From contig NZ_CP114599.1 of assembly GCF_027286305.1 (NCBI RefSeq), positions 2,418,001 to 2,482,000 of the forward strand: 64,000 nucleotides of DNA, in the 5' to 3' direction. The notes under the pieces were generated by a model, which did not search any database, was not told where the DNA came from, and worked only from the letters and a program-made list of their open reading frames with translations. Position 1 is the stretch's first letter; every line of letters begins with the position of its first letter. Below are positions 26,667 through 35,666 of the stretch, piece after piece. The DNA is from Phenylobacterium sp. NIBR 498073 (GTDB taxonomy: Bacteria; Pseudomonadota; Alphaproteobacteria; Caulobacterales; Caulobacteraceae). Made by a program: the position numbers and the translations under genes.

Positions 26667-27704
26667 ATGATCCCCTCCCCGTTTCTCCTTTATCTCGGCG
26701 ACTCTCAGGACGAGCTCTCCGTGAAAACGTCGCGCGGCGTCGCCGTCTGGCGCCCGCAGGCCTGCGTCGGGGAATTCCGCGGTCCGAAGTGCGACCAGAC
26801 CCTCGGCCTGCCGCATCTGGGCTTCGAGGAAGCCAAGGCCAAGGGCGCCCGGACGGTGATCATCGGTGTCGCCAACGCCGGCGGAATCATGGGCCCGAGC
26901 ATCGTCGCCGACGTCGTCGCCGCCCTGCGCGCCGGCCTGAACGTCGCCTCGGGTCTGCATGACCGCCTGCGCAATCACCCCGAGATCGTCGAAGCCGCTC
27001 AGGCTGGCGGGCTGGAACTGTTCGACGTGCGCGAGCCGCCGGCCGACATACCGGTCGGCAACGGCCGCCCCCGGGCGGGCCTGCGGCTGCTGACCGTCGG
27101 CACCGACTGCTCGGTCGGCAAGATGTACACGACCCTCGCGCTCGAGAAGGAGATGCAGGCCCGCGGCCTGAAGGCCGATTTCCGGGCCACCGGTCAGACC
27201 GGCATCTTCATCGCCCAGTCCGGCGTGCCGATCGATGCTGTGGTCGCCGACTTCATCTCTGGCGCCGCCGAGCAGATCTCCCCGGCGCGCCACGACGGCG
27301 GCTGGGACCTGCTCGAAGGTCAGGGCTCGCTGTTTCACCCCTCCTACGCCGGGGTCTCGCTCGGCCTGCTGCACGGCGCCCAAGCCGACGCCCTGGTCAT
27401 CTGCCACCAGCCGGGCCGCGAGAGCATGCGCGGCCTTCCCGGCCGCGCCCTGCCAGACCTCAAGATCTGTCTGGAGGCCAACCTCGCCGCCGCCCGCCTC
27501 ACCAGCCCCGACGTGATCGCGGTCGGCGTGGCGCTCAACACCTCGGGCATGACGCCGGAAGCCGCCCACCGCGCCTGCGCCGAGGCCAGCGACCTCCTCG
27601 GCCTGCCCGCCCAGGATCCGGTCTCCATGGGCGTCAATCTTATCGTCGACAGGCTGATCGAATGCTTCGAACCCTCCAAGCTCGCCGCGAACACTGGCCG
27701 CTAG
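26667..27704 (+). CDS. dgcN: D-glutamate N-acetyltransferase-like protein (DUF1611, DgcN)
   Basis: The 345-residue protein opens MIPSPFLLYLGDSQDELSVK, the typical start of the DUF1611 family, and carries a P-loop-like GTDCSVGKMYTTLALEKEM near residue 150, then GQTGIFIAQSGVPIDAVVAD and GQGSLFHPSYAGV. Family members named DgcN are described as acetylating D-glutamate as the first step of a catabolic route; other DUF1611 proteins have unknown roles. ATG 26667 is preferred over ATG 26622 because GGAG lies 6 nt upstream and family alignment starts here. It overlaps the dgcA-like gene by 43 nt, an arrangement that strongly supports joint function. Confidence 0.82.
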   Translation: MIPSPFLLYLGDSQDELSVKTSRGVAVWRPQACVGEFRGPKCDQTLGLPHLGFEEAKAKGARTVIIGVANAGGIMGPSIVADVVAALRAGLNVASGLHDRLRNHPEIVEAAQAGGLELFDVREPPADIPVGNGRPRAGLRLLTVGTDCSVGKMYTTLALEKEMQARGLKADFRATGQTGIFIAQSGVPIDAVVADFISGAAEQISPARHDGGWDLLEGQGSLFHPSYAGVSLGLLHGAQADALVICHQPGRESMRGLPGRALPDLKICLEANLAAARLTSPDVIAVGVALNTSGMTPEAAHRACAEASDLLGLPAQDPVSMGVNLIVDRLIECFEPSKLAANTGR

Positions 27705-28681
27705 CCGCGCCGTTCCGCATCTCGCGCGGCGTAAAGACGGCGGCCGACGTGGTCGCCGTCGAGATCGGGCACGAGGGACAGATCGGCCACGGCGAGGCCG
27801 TCCCCTACGCCCGCTACGGCGAAACCCTGGACAGCGTGCTGGCCCAGATCGAAACCGTCGCTATGGCGGTTCGCGGCGGCATGACCCGCATCGAGCTGAT
27901 GCGCGCCCTGCCGCCGGGCGCGGCGCGCAACGCCATCGACTGCGCGCTCTGGGACCTGGAGGCCAAACTGTCAGGCCGCAGCGTGGCCGAGTTGCTGCAC
28001 CAGCCCGAGCCGCAACCGGTGACCATCGCCCTGACGGTCAGCCTGGACAGTCCCGAGGCCATGGCCCGGGCCGCCGCGGCGATGAACGGAGCGCCGGTCA
28101 TCAAGGTGAAGGTCGACGCGACCGAGCCGGAGGCCTGCTTGCGCGCGGTCCGCGCGGCAGCCCCCGACGCCCAGCTGATCGTGGATCCAAACGAGGGATG
28201 GAGCTTCGCGCTGCTGCGCGACATCCAGCCCGTGCTGCAGGAGCTGAAGGTGGCGCTGGTCGAACAGCCATTGCCGTCGGACGAGGATCATCAACTCGAG
28301 GGCTTCGAGCCCGCCATCCCGATCTGCGCCGATGAATCGTGCCACGTCGCCGCCGATCTGGACGAACTGGCCGGCCGCTATCAGGTCGTGAACATCAAGC
28401 TGGACAAGACCGGCGGGCTGACCGAAGCCCTCGACCTGCTGGCCGCGGCGCGGTCCCGCGGATTCGGCGTGATGGTCGGCTGCATGGTTTCGAGCTCGCG
28501 GTCCATCGCTCCGGCCCTGCTGCTGGCGCGCGAGGCCGAGTTCGTCGACCTGGACGGCCCCTTGTGGCTCAAGGCCGACCATCCGGGCGGCGTGCGCCTG
28601 CAGGCCGGCAAGCTGGCGCCGGCGGCGCCCGGCTTCTGGGGAACGCCATGCCCGCAGGCTATGACCTCGCCAAGCGTCTGA
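27662..28681 (+). CDS. dgcA: N-acetyl-D-glutamate racemase / dipeptide epimerase-type enolase (DgcA)
   Basis: This 339-residue enolase-superfamily enzyme belongs to the muconate-lactonizing subgroup. Catalytic features are IKVKVD (KxK motif, acid/base lysine), metal ligands in IVDPNEGW, ALVEQPL and ICADESC, and a second lysine in NIKLDKTGG. Close relatives are dipeptide (L-Ala-D/L-Glu) epimerases; the variant paired with DgcN is described as racemising N-acetyl-D-glutamate to the L form. The N-terminus MLRTLQARREHWPLA fits the family, so the 43-nt overlap with dgcN is real. Which of the two activities applies rests mainly on the neighbour. Confidence 0.82.
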   Translation: MLRTLQARREHWPLAAPFRISRGVKTAADVVAVEIGHEGQIGHGEAVPYARYGETLDSVLAQIETVAMAVRGGMTRIELMRALPPGAARNAIDCALWDLEAKLSGRSVAELLHQPEPQPVTIALTVSLDSPEAMARAAAAMNGAPVIKVKVDATEPEACLRAVRAAAPDAQLIVDPNEGWSFALLRDIQPVLQELKVALVEQPLPSDEDHQLEGFEPAIPICADESCHVAADLDELAGRYQVVNIKLDKTGGLTEALDLLAAARSRGFGVMVGCMVSSSRSIAPALLLAREAEFVDLDGPLWLKADHPGGVRLQAGKLAPAAPGFWGTPCPQAMTSPSV

Positions 28682-28755
28682 CGCTAGGCGAGGTCCGGCC
28701 GGGGGACGAGATTTGCCGACGGCGCCGTGGGCGCGGGTATTGGGGGAGAGGCTTG

Positions 28756-30354
28756 ATGACCACGTCCAAGAAGATCGCCGTCGCCGGCGCGAGCGCACTG
28801 GCGCTATGCCTCGGCTCGGCTGGCCTCGCCCAGGCGGGCCAACAGGCCGACCTGCTGATCAAGGGCGGCACGGTCTATGACGGCGGCCAGGGCGCCGGCG
28901 TCACCGCCGACGTCGCCATCGCGGGCGGCAAGATCGTCTTCGTCGGCGACGCCGCCAAGGCCAAGCTCAAGGCCGCCGCCACGATCGACGCCAAGGGCAA
29001 GGTCGTCGCCCCCGGCTTCATCGATCCCCACACCCACTACTTCGAGGACCTGTCGTCGACCGACGCCGGCATGCGGCGCAATCTCGCGGCCGCCATGCAG
29101 GGCGTGACGACGGTGTTCGTCGGCAGCGACGGCCGCGCCGCGCCGGAGGTCAAGGACACCTTCGCCAAGCTCGAGCAGAACGGCGTCGGGACCAACGTGG
29201 CGACCTATGTCGGCTTCGGGACCCTGCGCCAGCGCGTGCTGGGCGACTCCGACCGCGCGCCCAACGCCGCCGAGCTGGACCAGATGAAGGGCATGGTCGC
29301 CAAGGCCATGTGCGAGGGCGCGCTGGGTCTCTCGACCGGCCTGTTCTACCCGCCGCAAAGCTACGCCAAGACCGAGGAGGTCATCGCGCTGGCTAAGGAA
29401 GCGGCCAAGCGCGGCGGAACCTACGACAGCCACATCCGCGACGAGTCTTCCTACACGATCGGCCTGAAGGGCGCGGTGCAGGAGGTGTTCGACATCGGCC
29501 GCGGGGCCGGCATTGCCGTCCACATCGGCCACATCAAGGCGCTCGGCGTCGACGTCCAGGGCCAGGCCGGCGAGATCATCAGGATGGTCGAGGCCGCCCA
29601 GGCCTCCGGGCTAAAGGTGACCGCTGACCAATATCCGTGGGCCGCCTCGGGCACCGGCCTGTCGGCCGCCCTGCTGCCGCGCTGGGCCCAGGTCGACGGC
29701 GAGAGCGCGATGCTGAAGCGGCTGGCCGATCCGACGCTCGGCCCCAAGATCCGCGCTGAAATGGCCGAAAACATGCGCCGTCGCGGCGGCCCCGACTCCC
29801 TGCTGCTCACCCGCACCCAGGTCGCTGAGGCCAAGGGCAAGACCCTGGCCGAAATCGCCAAGCTCTGGAACGTCGACCCGATCGAAGCGGCCGTGCGCAT
29901 CCTGCAGCGCGGCGACGCCGGCGTCGCTTCGTTCAATCAGAGCGAGGACGACATCAAGGCCTTCATGCGCCAGCCCTGGGTGATGACCTCGTCCGACGGC
30001 TCTGAAGGCCATCCGCGCAAGTACGCCAGCTTCGCCGAGAAGTACGCCAAGTACGTCAAGGCCGAGCAGACCGTCAGCATGAGCGACTTCGTGCACCGCA
30101 GCACCGGCCTGACGGCCGACACCTTCGGCCTTACCGGCCGCGGCTACCTGCGGCCCGGCTACCATGCCGACGTCGTGGTGCTGGACCCGGCGACCTACGC
30201 CCCCAAGGCCACCTACGTGCAGCCGGAACTGCTGTCCGTAGGCGCCGAGCAGGTGCTGGTGAACGGGAAGTTCGTGGTCCGCGACGGCCAGCCGACCGGC
30301 GCCCTGCCCGGCGTCGGCGTGCTGCACGCCCCGACGGCAGGTTCCTGCAACTGA
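28756..30354 (+). CDS. Exported N-acyl-D-amino-acid deacylase (D-aminoacylase, amidohydrolase family)
   Basis: This 532-residue amidohydrolase has a signal peptide (MTTSKKIAVAGASALALCLG, cleaved near AQA-GQQ), so it acts in the periplasm. Metal-site motifs are GFIDPHTHYFED (His92, His94), SHIRDE, HIGHIKALG and SSDGSEGHPR; GALGLSTGLFYPP is typical of D-aminoacylases, which release D-amino acids or D-glutamate from N-acyl forms. ATG 28756 follows GGGGAGAG by 5 nt. It lies 74 nt after dgcA and precedes a symporter. A plausible role is to free D-amino acids outside the inner membrane for import; the true substrate may differ. Confidence 0.85.
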   Translation: MTTSKKIAVAGASALALCLGSAGLAQAGQQADLLIKGGTVYDGGQGAGVTADVAIAGGKIVFVGDAAKAKLKAAATIDAKGKVVAPGFIDPHTHYFEDLSSTDAGMRRNLAAAMQGVTTVFVGSDGRAAPEVKDTFAKLEQNGVGTNVATYVGFGTLRQRVLGDSDRAPNAAELDQMKGMVAKAMCEGALGLSTGLFYPPQSYAKTEEVIALAKEAAKRGGTYDSHIRDESSYTIGLKGAVQEVFDIGRGAGIAVHIGHIKALGVDVQGQAGEIIRMVEAAQASGLKVTADQYPWAASGTGLSAALLPRWAQVDGESAMLKRLADPTLGPKIRAEMAENMRRRGGPDSLLLTRTQVAEAKGKTLAEIAKLWNVDPIEAAVRILQRGDAGVASFNQSEDDIKAFMRQPWVMTSSDGSEGHPRKYASFAEKYAKYVKAEQTVSMSDFVHRSTGLTADTFGLTGRGYLRPGYHADVVVLDPATYAPKATYVQPELLSVGAEQVLVNGKFVVRDGQPTGALPGVGVLHAPTAGSCN

Positions 30355-30444
30355 TCCTGCGGCTGCGCGGCGCACTAGCGTGACGCGCAGCCGCGACTAT
30401 CGTCGGCCCTGACGGCCGACGCGCCCGCACCCTGGGAACACTTG

Positions 30445-31761
30445 ATGGCCACCGAGCAAGACGCCCGCCCTTCGGCTGACCAGGCCGCCCATCGGCGCAC
30501 CGCCGGGGCGCTGCTGCGGCGCTACTGGTTCGGCGTCGTGCTGTGGAAGCGGGTCCTGATCGCCCTGGTGCTGGGGACCATCGTCGGTCTGGCGCTCGGC
30601 GAGGCCGCGGTGCAGCTGAAGTGGATGGGCGACGTCTTCATCCGCCTGATCCGCATGGTCGTCGCGCCGCTGGTGTTCTTCTCCATCGTGTCCGGCATCG
30701 CCAGCATGGGCGATCCCAAGCGGCTCGGCGCCATCGGCTCCAAAACCCTGGGCCTCTACCTAACCCTGACGGTGATCGCGGTCAGCGTCGGCATGATCAT
30801 GGGCGTGATCTTCCAGCCCGGCGTCGGCATGGATTTCGCCGGCGCCGCGCCCGCCCAGGTCGCCAAGGCGCCGCCGAGCCTCGGCGAGCACCTGATCAGC
30901 ATCATCCCGACCAACCCGATCGCCGCCCTGGCCGAGGGCGCGGTGCAGTCGGTGATCTTCTTCGGGATCCTCGTCGGCCTCGCCATCCTGACCATCGCGC
31001 CTCGCGCCGAGCCGGTCGGCCGTCTGTTCCAGATGGGCGCCGACATCATGCTGCAGATCGTGCGCTTCGTGATGGAGGTCGCCCCCTTCGGCGTGTTCGC
31101 CCTGGTCGCCTGGGTGATGGGCACGAGCGGCCCCAGCGCCTTCGTCCACGTGCTGAAACTCGCCGCCGCCCTGGTGCTGGGTTGCGCCTTCCAGACCCTG
31201 ATCATCCATGGCGGCCTGGTGCGCCTGGTCGCCCGCCTGCCGGTGCTGCCGTTCTTCCGCGACATCACCGACGTCGTCGCCATCGCCTTCTCCACCTCGT
31301 CCAGCGCCGCCACCCTGCCCGTCGCCATGCGGGTCGCCGAGAAGAACCTCGGCGTCAGCCATGCGGTGACCTCGACCGCCATGCCGCTCGGCGTGACGCT
31401 CAGCATGGACGGCACGGCCCTCTACGTGGCGCTGCTGGCCGTGCTGTCGGCCCAGGCGTTCGGCGTCGACCTGCACTTCTCGCAGTATGTGATGCTGGCG
31501 CTCGCCACCACGGTCGTGGCGCTCGGCACCGCCCCGGTGCCCTCGGCCTCGCTGTTCATGCTGGCCGCGGTGCTGCAGGTCATCGGCCTCGGCGCCGAGC
31601 AGACCGCCCTGGTCGTCGGCTTCATCCTCCCGTTCGACCGGCTCCTGGATATGACCCGCACGATCACCAGCGCCACCAGCGACCTCTCCACCGCGGTCAC
31701 CGTCGCCAAGTGGGAGGGCGAACTCGATCGCGAGCTCTACCTGCGCAAGCCGACGGAGTAG
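30445..31761 (+). CDS. Dicarboxylate/amino acid:cation symporter (DAACS family)
   Basis: The 438-residue inner-membrane transporter has the serine-rich re-entrant loop AFSTSSSAATLPVAM, the second-hairpin/TM7 region AMPLGVTLSMDGTALYVA and the DRLLDMTRTITSATSD stretch that binds substrate carboxylates in GltPh-type carriers. Such carriers import L- or D-aspartate/glutamate or C4-dicarboxylates with sodium or protons. ATG 30445 is used; a TTG directly before it is less likely. It follows the D-aminoacylase by 90 nt and is the last gene of the D-glutamate locus. Confidence 0.9.
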   Translation: MATEQDARPSADQAAHRRTAGALLRRYWFGVVLWKRVLIALVLGTIVGLALGEAAVQLKWMGDVFIRLIRMVVAPLVFFSIVSGIASMGDPKRLGAIGSKTLGLYLTLTVIAVSVGMIMGVIFQPGVGMDFAGAAPAQVAKAPPSLGEHLISIIPTNPIAALAEGAVQSVIFFGILVGLAILTIAPRAEPVGRLFQMGADIMLQIVRFVMEVAPFGVFALVAWVMGTSGPSAFVHVLKLAAALVLGCAFQTLIIHGGLVRLVARLPVLPFFRDITDVVAIAFSTSSSAATLPVAMRVAEKNLGVSHAVTSTAMPLGVTLSMDGTALYVALLAVLSAQAFGVDLHFSQYVMLALATTVVALGTAPVPSASLFMLAAVLQVIGLGAEQTALVVGFILPFDRLLDMTRTITSATSDLSTAVTVAKWEGELDRELYLRKPTE

Positions 31762-31852
31762 GTCTTCCGAGCAGCTCATCTAGGGTCATACCCTGACAGC
31801 ATTGCGCGGCCGCATGGCCCAATCTCCGGGAAGCTTCGCCAGGAGATCCAAC

Positions 31853-32614
31853 ATGCGCACGATCGGGCTACTCGCTTTGCTGGCGGCGACAGCCGGCCTT
31901 CCGGCGGCGGCGCACGCCGAGGACGACTGGACCTTCTCGGTGACGCCTTACGTCTGGATCGCCTTCCCGACCGGGGATGTCGCCCTCGCCTCAGGCCGCG
32001 GCGGCTCGCGCCCGTCGATCAATCCCGACGTCCAGGTGAACTTCGACGATATTGGCCTGTCCGGTGCATTCACCGGCTCGGCCGACGTCCGCTATGGAAA
32101 GTTCGGAGTGCTTGGCGACCTCACCTACTACGAGGTCGAGGCCGACAAGGACATCGCCGCCGGCCCCCTGCCGGACGCCGACGGCAAGGTCACCATCTCG
32201 GGCGCCAAGGGCATGATCGTCGGCTACTGGCGCGCCTACGAGACCGACCGCGCGTCGGTCGACCTCCTCGGCGGGGCCCACTACCTCGGCATCGACGCCG
32301 ACGTCGCGGTGAGCACGCCGAACCGCCGGATCGACTTCGGCGCCAAGGAAGATCTCTGGGATCCGGTCATCGGCGTGCGCGGCAAGACCCTGATCGGCGA
32401 GCATTTCGGCGTGATCGGCCTCGCCAGCGTCGGCGGCTTCGGCGTTTCGTCCGAGAGCCTCTACGAGGTGCAGGCCTATCTCAGCTACCAGTTCAACGAT
32501 CTGCTCACCGCCGAGGCCGGCTACCGTTTCTATTCCACGAAGTGGGAAGGCGACCGCATCGACTACGACGCCTCCTTCAGCGGCCCGCTGATCGGCCTGA
32601 CCTTCACCTTCTGA
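31853..32614 (+). CDS. Outer-membrane beta-barrel protein, function unknown
   Basis: This 253-residue protein has a signal peptide (MRTIGLLALLAATAGLPAAA, cleaved near AHA-EDD) and alternating hydrophobic strands ending in a C-terminal phenylalanine (GLTFTF), typical of small outer-membrane barrels. AGGAG precedes ATG 31853 by 7 nt. A 5-bp hairpin, AGGGT/ACCCT at 31782-31794, lies in the gap after the symporter. The barrel could be a porin-like or adhesion protein; no specific family signature was recognised. It is convergent with the ftsZ-like gene, ending 15 nt from it. Confidence 0.75.
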   Translation: MRTIGLLALLAATAGLPAAAHAEDDWTFSVTPYVWIAFPTGDVALASGRGGSRPSINPDVQVNFDDIGLSGAFTGSADVRYGKFGVLGDLTYYEVEADKDIAAGPLPDADGKVTISGAKGMIVGYWRAYETDRASVDLLGGAHYLGIDADVAVSTPNRRIDFGAKEDLWDPVIGVRGKTLIGEHFGVIGLASVGGFGVSSESLYEVQAYLSYQFNDLLTAEAGYRFYSTKWEGDRIDYDASFSGPLIGLTFTF

Positions 32615-32629
32615 AGTCCGAGACCCGCG

Positions 32630-33700
32630 CTACCAGAAGCGGCGGGGCGTCGAAGACGGCGCACCATCCTGGGCGACCGGCGCCTCCGCGGCCTGGGCCG
32701 GCGCCGGGACCGCATCGCGGCCGTTCACCGAGTTCATGCCGGTGGCGACGACCGACACCCGCAGCCGGCCCTCCAGCGAAGGATCGAAGGCCGCGCCGAA
32801 GATGATGTTGCCGTCCGGATCGACCTGGTCGGAGATGACGTTCGCCGCCTCGTCGACCTCCAGCAGGGTCATGTCGGTCCCGCCGGTGACATTGATCAGC
32901 ACCGCCTTGGCGCCGGCCAGCGAGGTCTCGTCGAGCAGCGGGTTCTGAATGGCGTTCTGCGCGGCGACCGCCGCGCGGTCCGCGCCCGTCGCCTCGCCGG
33001 TGCCCATCATGGCGTTGCCCATGCCGCCCATAACGCTCAGCACGTCGGCGAAGTCGAGGTTGATCAGACCGGGCAACACCATGAGGTCGGTGATCGAGCG
33101 CACGCCCGAATGCAGCACCTGGTCGGCCATCCCGAACGCGTCGGCGAAGGTCGTCTGTTCGGTGGCGACCCGGAACAGGTTCTGGTTCGGGACGATGATC
33201 GAGGTGTCGACGTACTGCTGCAGCTCCTGCAGGCCGGCCTCGGCCAGGCGCATGCGGTGGCGCCCCTCGAACCGGAACGGCTTGGAGACGACGCCCACGG
33301 TCAGGATGCCGCGCTCACGGGCGCAGCGCGCCACGAACGGCGCGGCGCCAGTGCCGGTGCCGCCGCCCATGCCGGCGGTGATGAACACCATGTCCGCGCC
33401 GTCCAGATAGCGGATGATGTCCTCAGCCGACTCCTCGGCGGCGCTGAGACCGGCGTTGGGGTTGGCCCCGGCGCCGAGCCCTTGCGTGACCCGCACGCCG
33501 AGCTGGATGCGCTGGCTGGCCAGGGACAGCGACAGCTGCTGGGCGTCGGTGTTGGCGACGACGAAGTCGACGCCCTCCAGCCCCTGCTCGATCATGTTGT
33601 TGACCGCGTTCACGCCGGCGCCGCCGACACCGAACACCACGATCCGGGGCTTCAATTGGGCGGCCGCCGGGCGCGTTCCGTTCGGGGCTGACACTGACAT
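32630..33700 (-). CDS. Short FtsZ paralogue lacking the canonical C-terminal tail
   Basis: This 356-residue tubulin-like GTPase contains [18 protein letters not shown], the GTP-binding [10 protein letters not shown] at 112-120 and the T7 catalytic loop [10 protein letters not shown] at 211-220, so GTP binding and hydrolysis look intact. After the core, at about residue 326, only some 30 residues follow, ending PSSTPRRFW. The long linker and the conserved C-terminal peptide that binds FtsA and other partners are missing; Caulobacter FtsZ is about 500 residues with such a linker. It lies away from any ftsQA genes. It resembles truncated second FtsZ copies known in rhizobia. ATG 33700 follows GAGGAG by about 10 nt. 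Confidence 0.88.
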   Translation of the reverse strand: MSVSAPNGTRPAAAQLKPRIVVFGVGGAGVNAVNNMIEQGLEGVDFVVANTDAQQLSLSLASQRIQLGVRVTQGLGAGANPNAGLSAAEESAEDIIRYLDGADMVFITAGMGGGTGTGAAPFVARCARERGILTVGVVSKPFRFEGRHRMRLAEAGLQELQQYVDTSIIVPNQNLFRVATEQTTFADAFGMADQVLHSGVRSITDLMVLPGLINLDFADVLSVMGGMGNAMMGTGEATGADRAAVAAQNAIQNPLLDETSLAGAKAVLINVTGGTDMTLLEVDEAANVISDQVDPDGNIIFGAAFDPSLEGRLRVSVVATGMNSVNGRDAVPAPAQAAEAPVAQDGAPSSTPRRFW

Positions 33701-33866
33701 GCTCGCAAAACTCCTCGTACGTCCCTGCCGTGACCGCCGGCGATTCCACAACCAAGGCGGACAAGTTCCACAGGAATGTGGTGCAATCCGGACTCACCCC
33801 CGGGGCACGGGCCAACGAATTGGCCCATTGCGCCACAAACAGCAAGCGTGGGCGTAGCGCGGCGCT

Positions 33867-34661
33867 TTAAGCCGCAGCCGGAAGGTTCCGGCGCGGCGTG
33901 GCGATCACCCCGCGGGCGCTGGAGCGCATGAACGCCACCAGCCGCCGGACGCGCTCGTCGTCTGCGCCGACCTCCACCGCCGCCAGGCGATCAGCCAGCG
34001 CGCCGTCGCCGTGGAAGATCGCCCGGAAGGCGCGCTTCAGAACCGCCGTGTCCCCCGCCCCGATCCCCGCCCGCCGCAGCCCCACGGCGTTGATCGACAC
34101 CAGTCTCGCGCGGTCGCCCTGGACAAGGCAGTACGGGGCCACGTCCTGGGTGACGATCGCTCCGCCCGCGACAAAGGCCAGTTCGCCGATCCGCACGTGC
34201 TGGTGGACCGCGCAGAGGCCGCTGAGCTGGGCGCGGTCGCCGATTTCGACATGTCCGCCCAGGGTCGCCCCGTTGGCCATCACCACCTCGTCGCCGATCA
34301 CGCAGTCATGAGCGACGTGCGCCGTCGCCATGAACAGGCCCCCGCCGCCGATGCGGGTGGTCGCCTCGCCGCCGGAATGCACGGTCACGAACTCGCGAAA
34401 CACATTGCCCGCGCCGATCCGAAGGCGGCCGACGTCGCCGGCCCGCCCGGTGATCTGCGGACTGGCCCCGATCGAACACGAGGCCAGGAACCGATTGTCG
34501 GCGCCGATCTCGGTTTCGCCGTCGAGCACCGCATGAGGCCCGACGACATTGCCCGGTCCCAGCCGCACGCCCGGCCCGATCACCGCATAGGGGCCGATCT
34601 CGCAACTGGGGTCGATCTGCGCGCCGGGCGCGACAACGGCTGTCGGATGGATGCTCGCCAT
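33867..34661 (-). CDS. lpxA: LpxA-like acyl-ACP--UDP-N-acetylglucosamine O-acyltransferase, stand-alone
   Basis: This 264-residue left-handed beta-helix protein has hexapeptide repeats from IHPTAVVAPGAQI onward and the LpxA active-site region MATAHVAHDCVIGDEVVMAN, with the catalytic histidine of AHxAHDC. HQHVRIG and SINAVGLRRAGI follow, matching E. coli LpxA over its full length. LpxA starts lipid A synthesis by transferring a 3-hydroxyacyl chain. Unusually it is not beside lpxD, fabZ or lpxB here but between an ftsZ paralogue and an rRNA methylase, so it may be an extra copy or act on another sugar nucleotide. ATG 34661 is likely; GTG 34697 would add 12 residues. Confidence 0.8.
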   Translation of the reverse strand: MASIHPTAVVAPGAQIDPSCEIGPYAVIGPGVRLGPGNVVGPHAVLDGETEIGADNRFLASCSIGASPQITGRAGDVGRLRIGAGNVFREFVTVHSGGEATTRIGGGGLFMATAHVAHDCVIGDEVVMANGATLGGHVEIGDRAQLSGLCAVHQHVRIGELAFVAGGAIVTQDVAPYCLVQGDRARLVSINAVGLRRAGIGAGDTAVLKRAFRAIFHGDGALADRLAAVEVGADDERVRRLVAFMRSSARGVIATPRRNLPAAA

Positions 34662-34763
34662 GCGAAGACACCTGGACCCGTCGATGGTCGCCGCCAACTC
34701 AACTTCGGTGTCCGATTGCGACGGGCTACAGATGCCGCAACAGATTCGCCTGGACCTTCAGCC

Positions 34764-35666
34764 TTGTCTTCAGCCGTTTACGGAAACCCGCCGCCCGACG
34801 TCATCGAGACGCCCAAGGGGGCCGTGCAGCTGTCGCCGCTGATCCCGGAATCGACCGATATCGCCAAGCTGGCCGACGCCAGCCAGGACGAGATCGCCTT
34901 GCTGGTCCCCGGCGGCGCGATCGAGGCGCGCTATCTGCTGGCCCAGGCGCTGCGCGTTCTGCGCCCTGGCGGCGCGCTGGCCGCCGCTGCGCCGAAGGAT
35001 CGCGGCGGCCTGCGCCTGAAGAAGACCCTGACCGGCCTGGGCTGCGAGGTCGTCGAGACCTCCCGCCGCCATCACCGGATCTGCGAGGTTGAACGGCCGG
35101 CCGGATCGCTGGCGCTCGCCGCCGCGCTGGAAGACGGCGCGCCCCGCATCCTGCCGAGCGGGCTCTGGTCGCAGCCGGGCGTGTTCAGCTGGGATCGGCT
35201 GGACCCGGGCAGCGAGTTGCTCCTCGCCCACCTTCCCGCGCTCAGCGGGGCTGGCGCCGATTTCGGCTGCGGCGTCGGCTGGCTGTCGCGCGCGGCGCTG
35301 TCCTCGCCCGCCGTCACCGCCTTGACCTTGATCGACCTCGATCGCCGCGCGGTCGAATGCGCCGAGCACAATGTCGTCGACCCGCGGGCGACGTTTGTCT
35401 GGGCCGACGTCCGGACGGCCGCAAAGAACCTTTCCAACCTGGACTTCGTGGTCATGAACCCGCCGTTCCACGACGGCGGCCAGGAAGACCGGCGGCTGGG
35501 CCAGGCCTTCATCCGCGCCGCCGCCGACGCCCTGCGGACCGGTGGTCGGCTCTGGCTGACTGCCAACCGTCACCTGCCCTACGAAGCGGTGCTGGCCGAA
35601 GCGTTCAAGGCCGTGACGCCGGTCGCCGACGGCGGCGGCTACAAGGTCTACGAGGCCCGCAAATGA
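34764..35666 (+). CDS. rsmC: RsmC-like rRNA guanine-N2 methyltransferase
   Basis: This protein of about 300 residues has a C-terminal Rossmann methyltransferase domain: the SAM motif GADFGCGVGWLS, then IDLDRRAVECAEHN, and the catalytic VMNPPFHDGG (NPPF motif of base-N methylases). The N-terminal half is the inactive methylase-like domain seen in RsmC. The family methylates G1207 of 16S rRNA. No ATG fits the start; TTG 34764 (LSSAVYGNPPPDV) is the best in-frame candidate, but the exact start is uncertain. It overlaps the next gene by ATGA. Confidence 0.8.
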   Translation: MSSAVYGNPPPDVIETPKGAVQLSPLIPESTDIAKLADASQDEIALLVPGGAIEARYLLAQALRVLRPGGALAAAAPKDRGGLRLKKTLTGLGCEVVETSRRHHRICEVERPAGSLALAAALEDGAPRILPSGLWSQPGVFSWDRLDPGSELLLAHLPALSGAGADFGCGVGWLSRAALSSPAVTALTLIDLDRRAVECAEHNVVDPRATFVWADVRTAAKNLSNLDFVVMNPPFHDGGQEDRRLGQAFIRAAADALRTGGRLWLTANRHLPYEAVLAEAFKAVTPVADGGGYKVYEARK

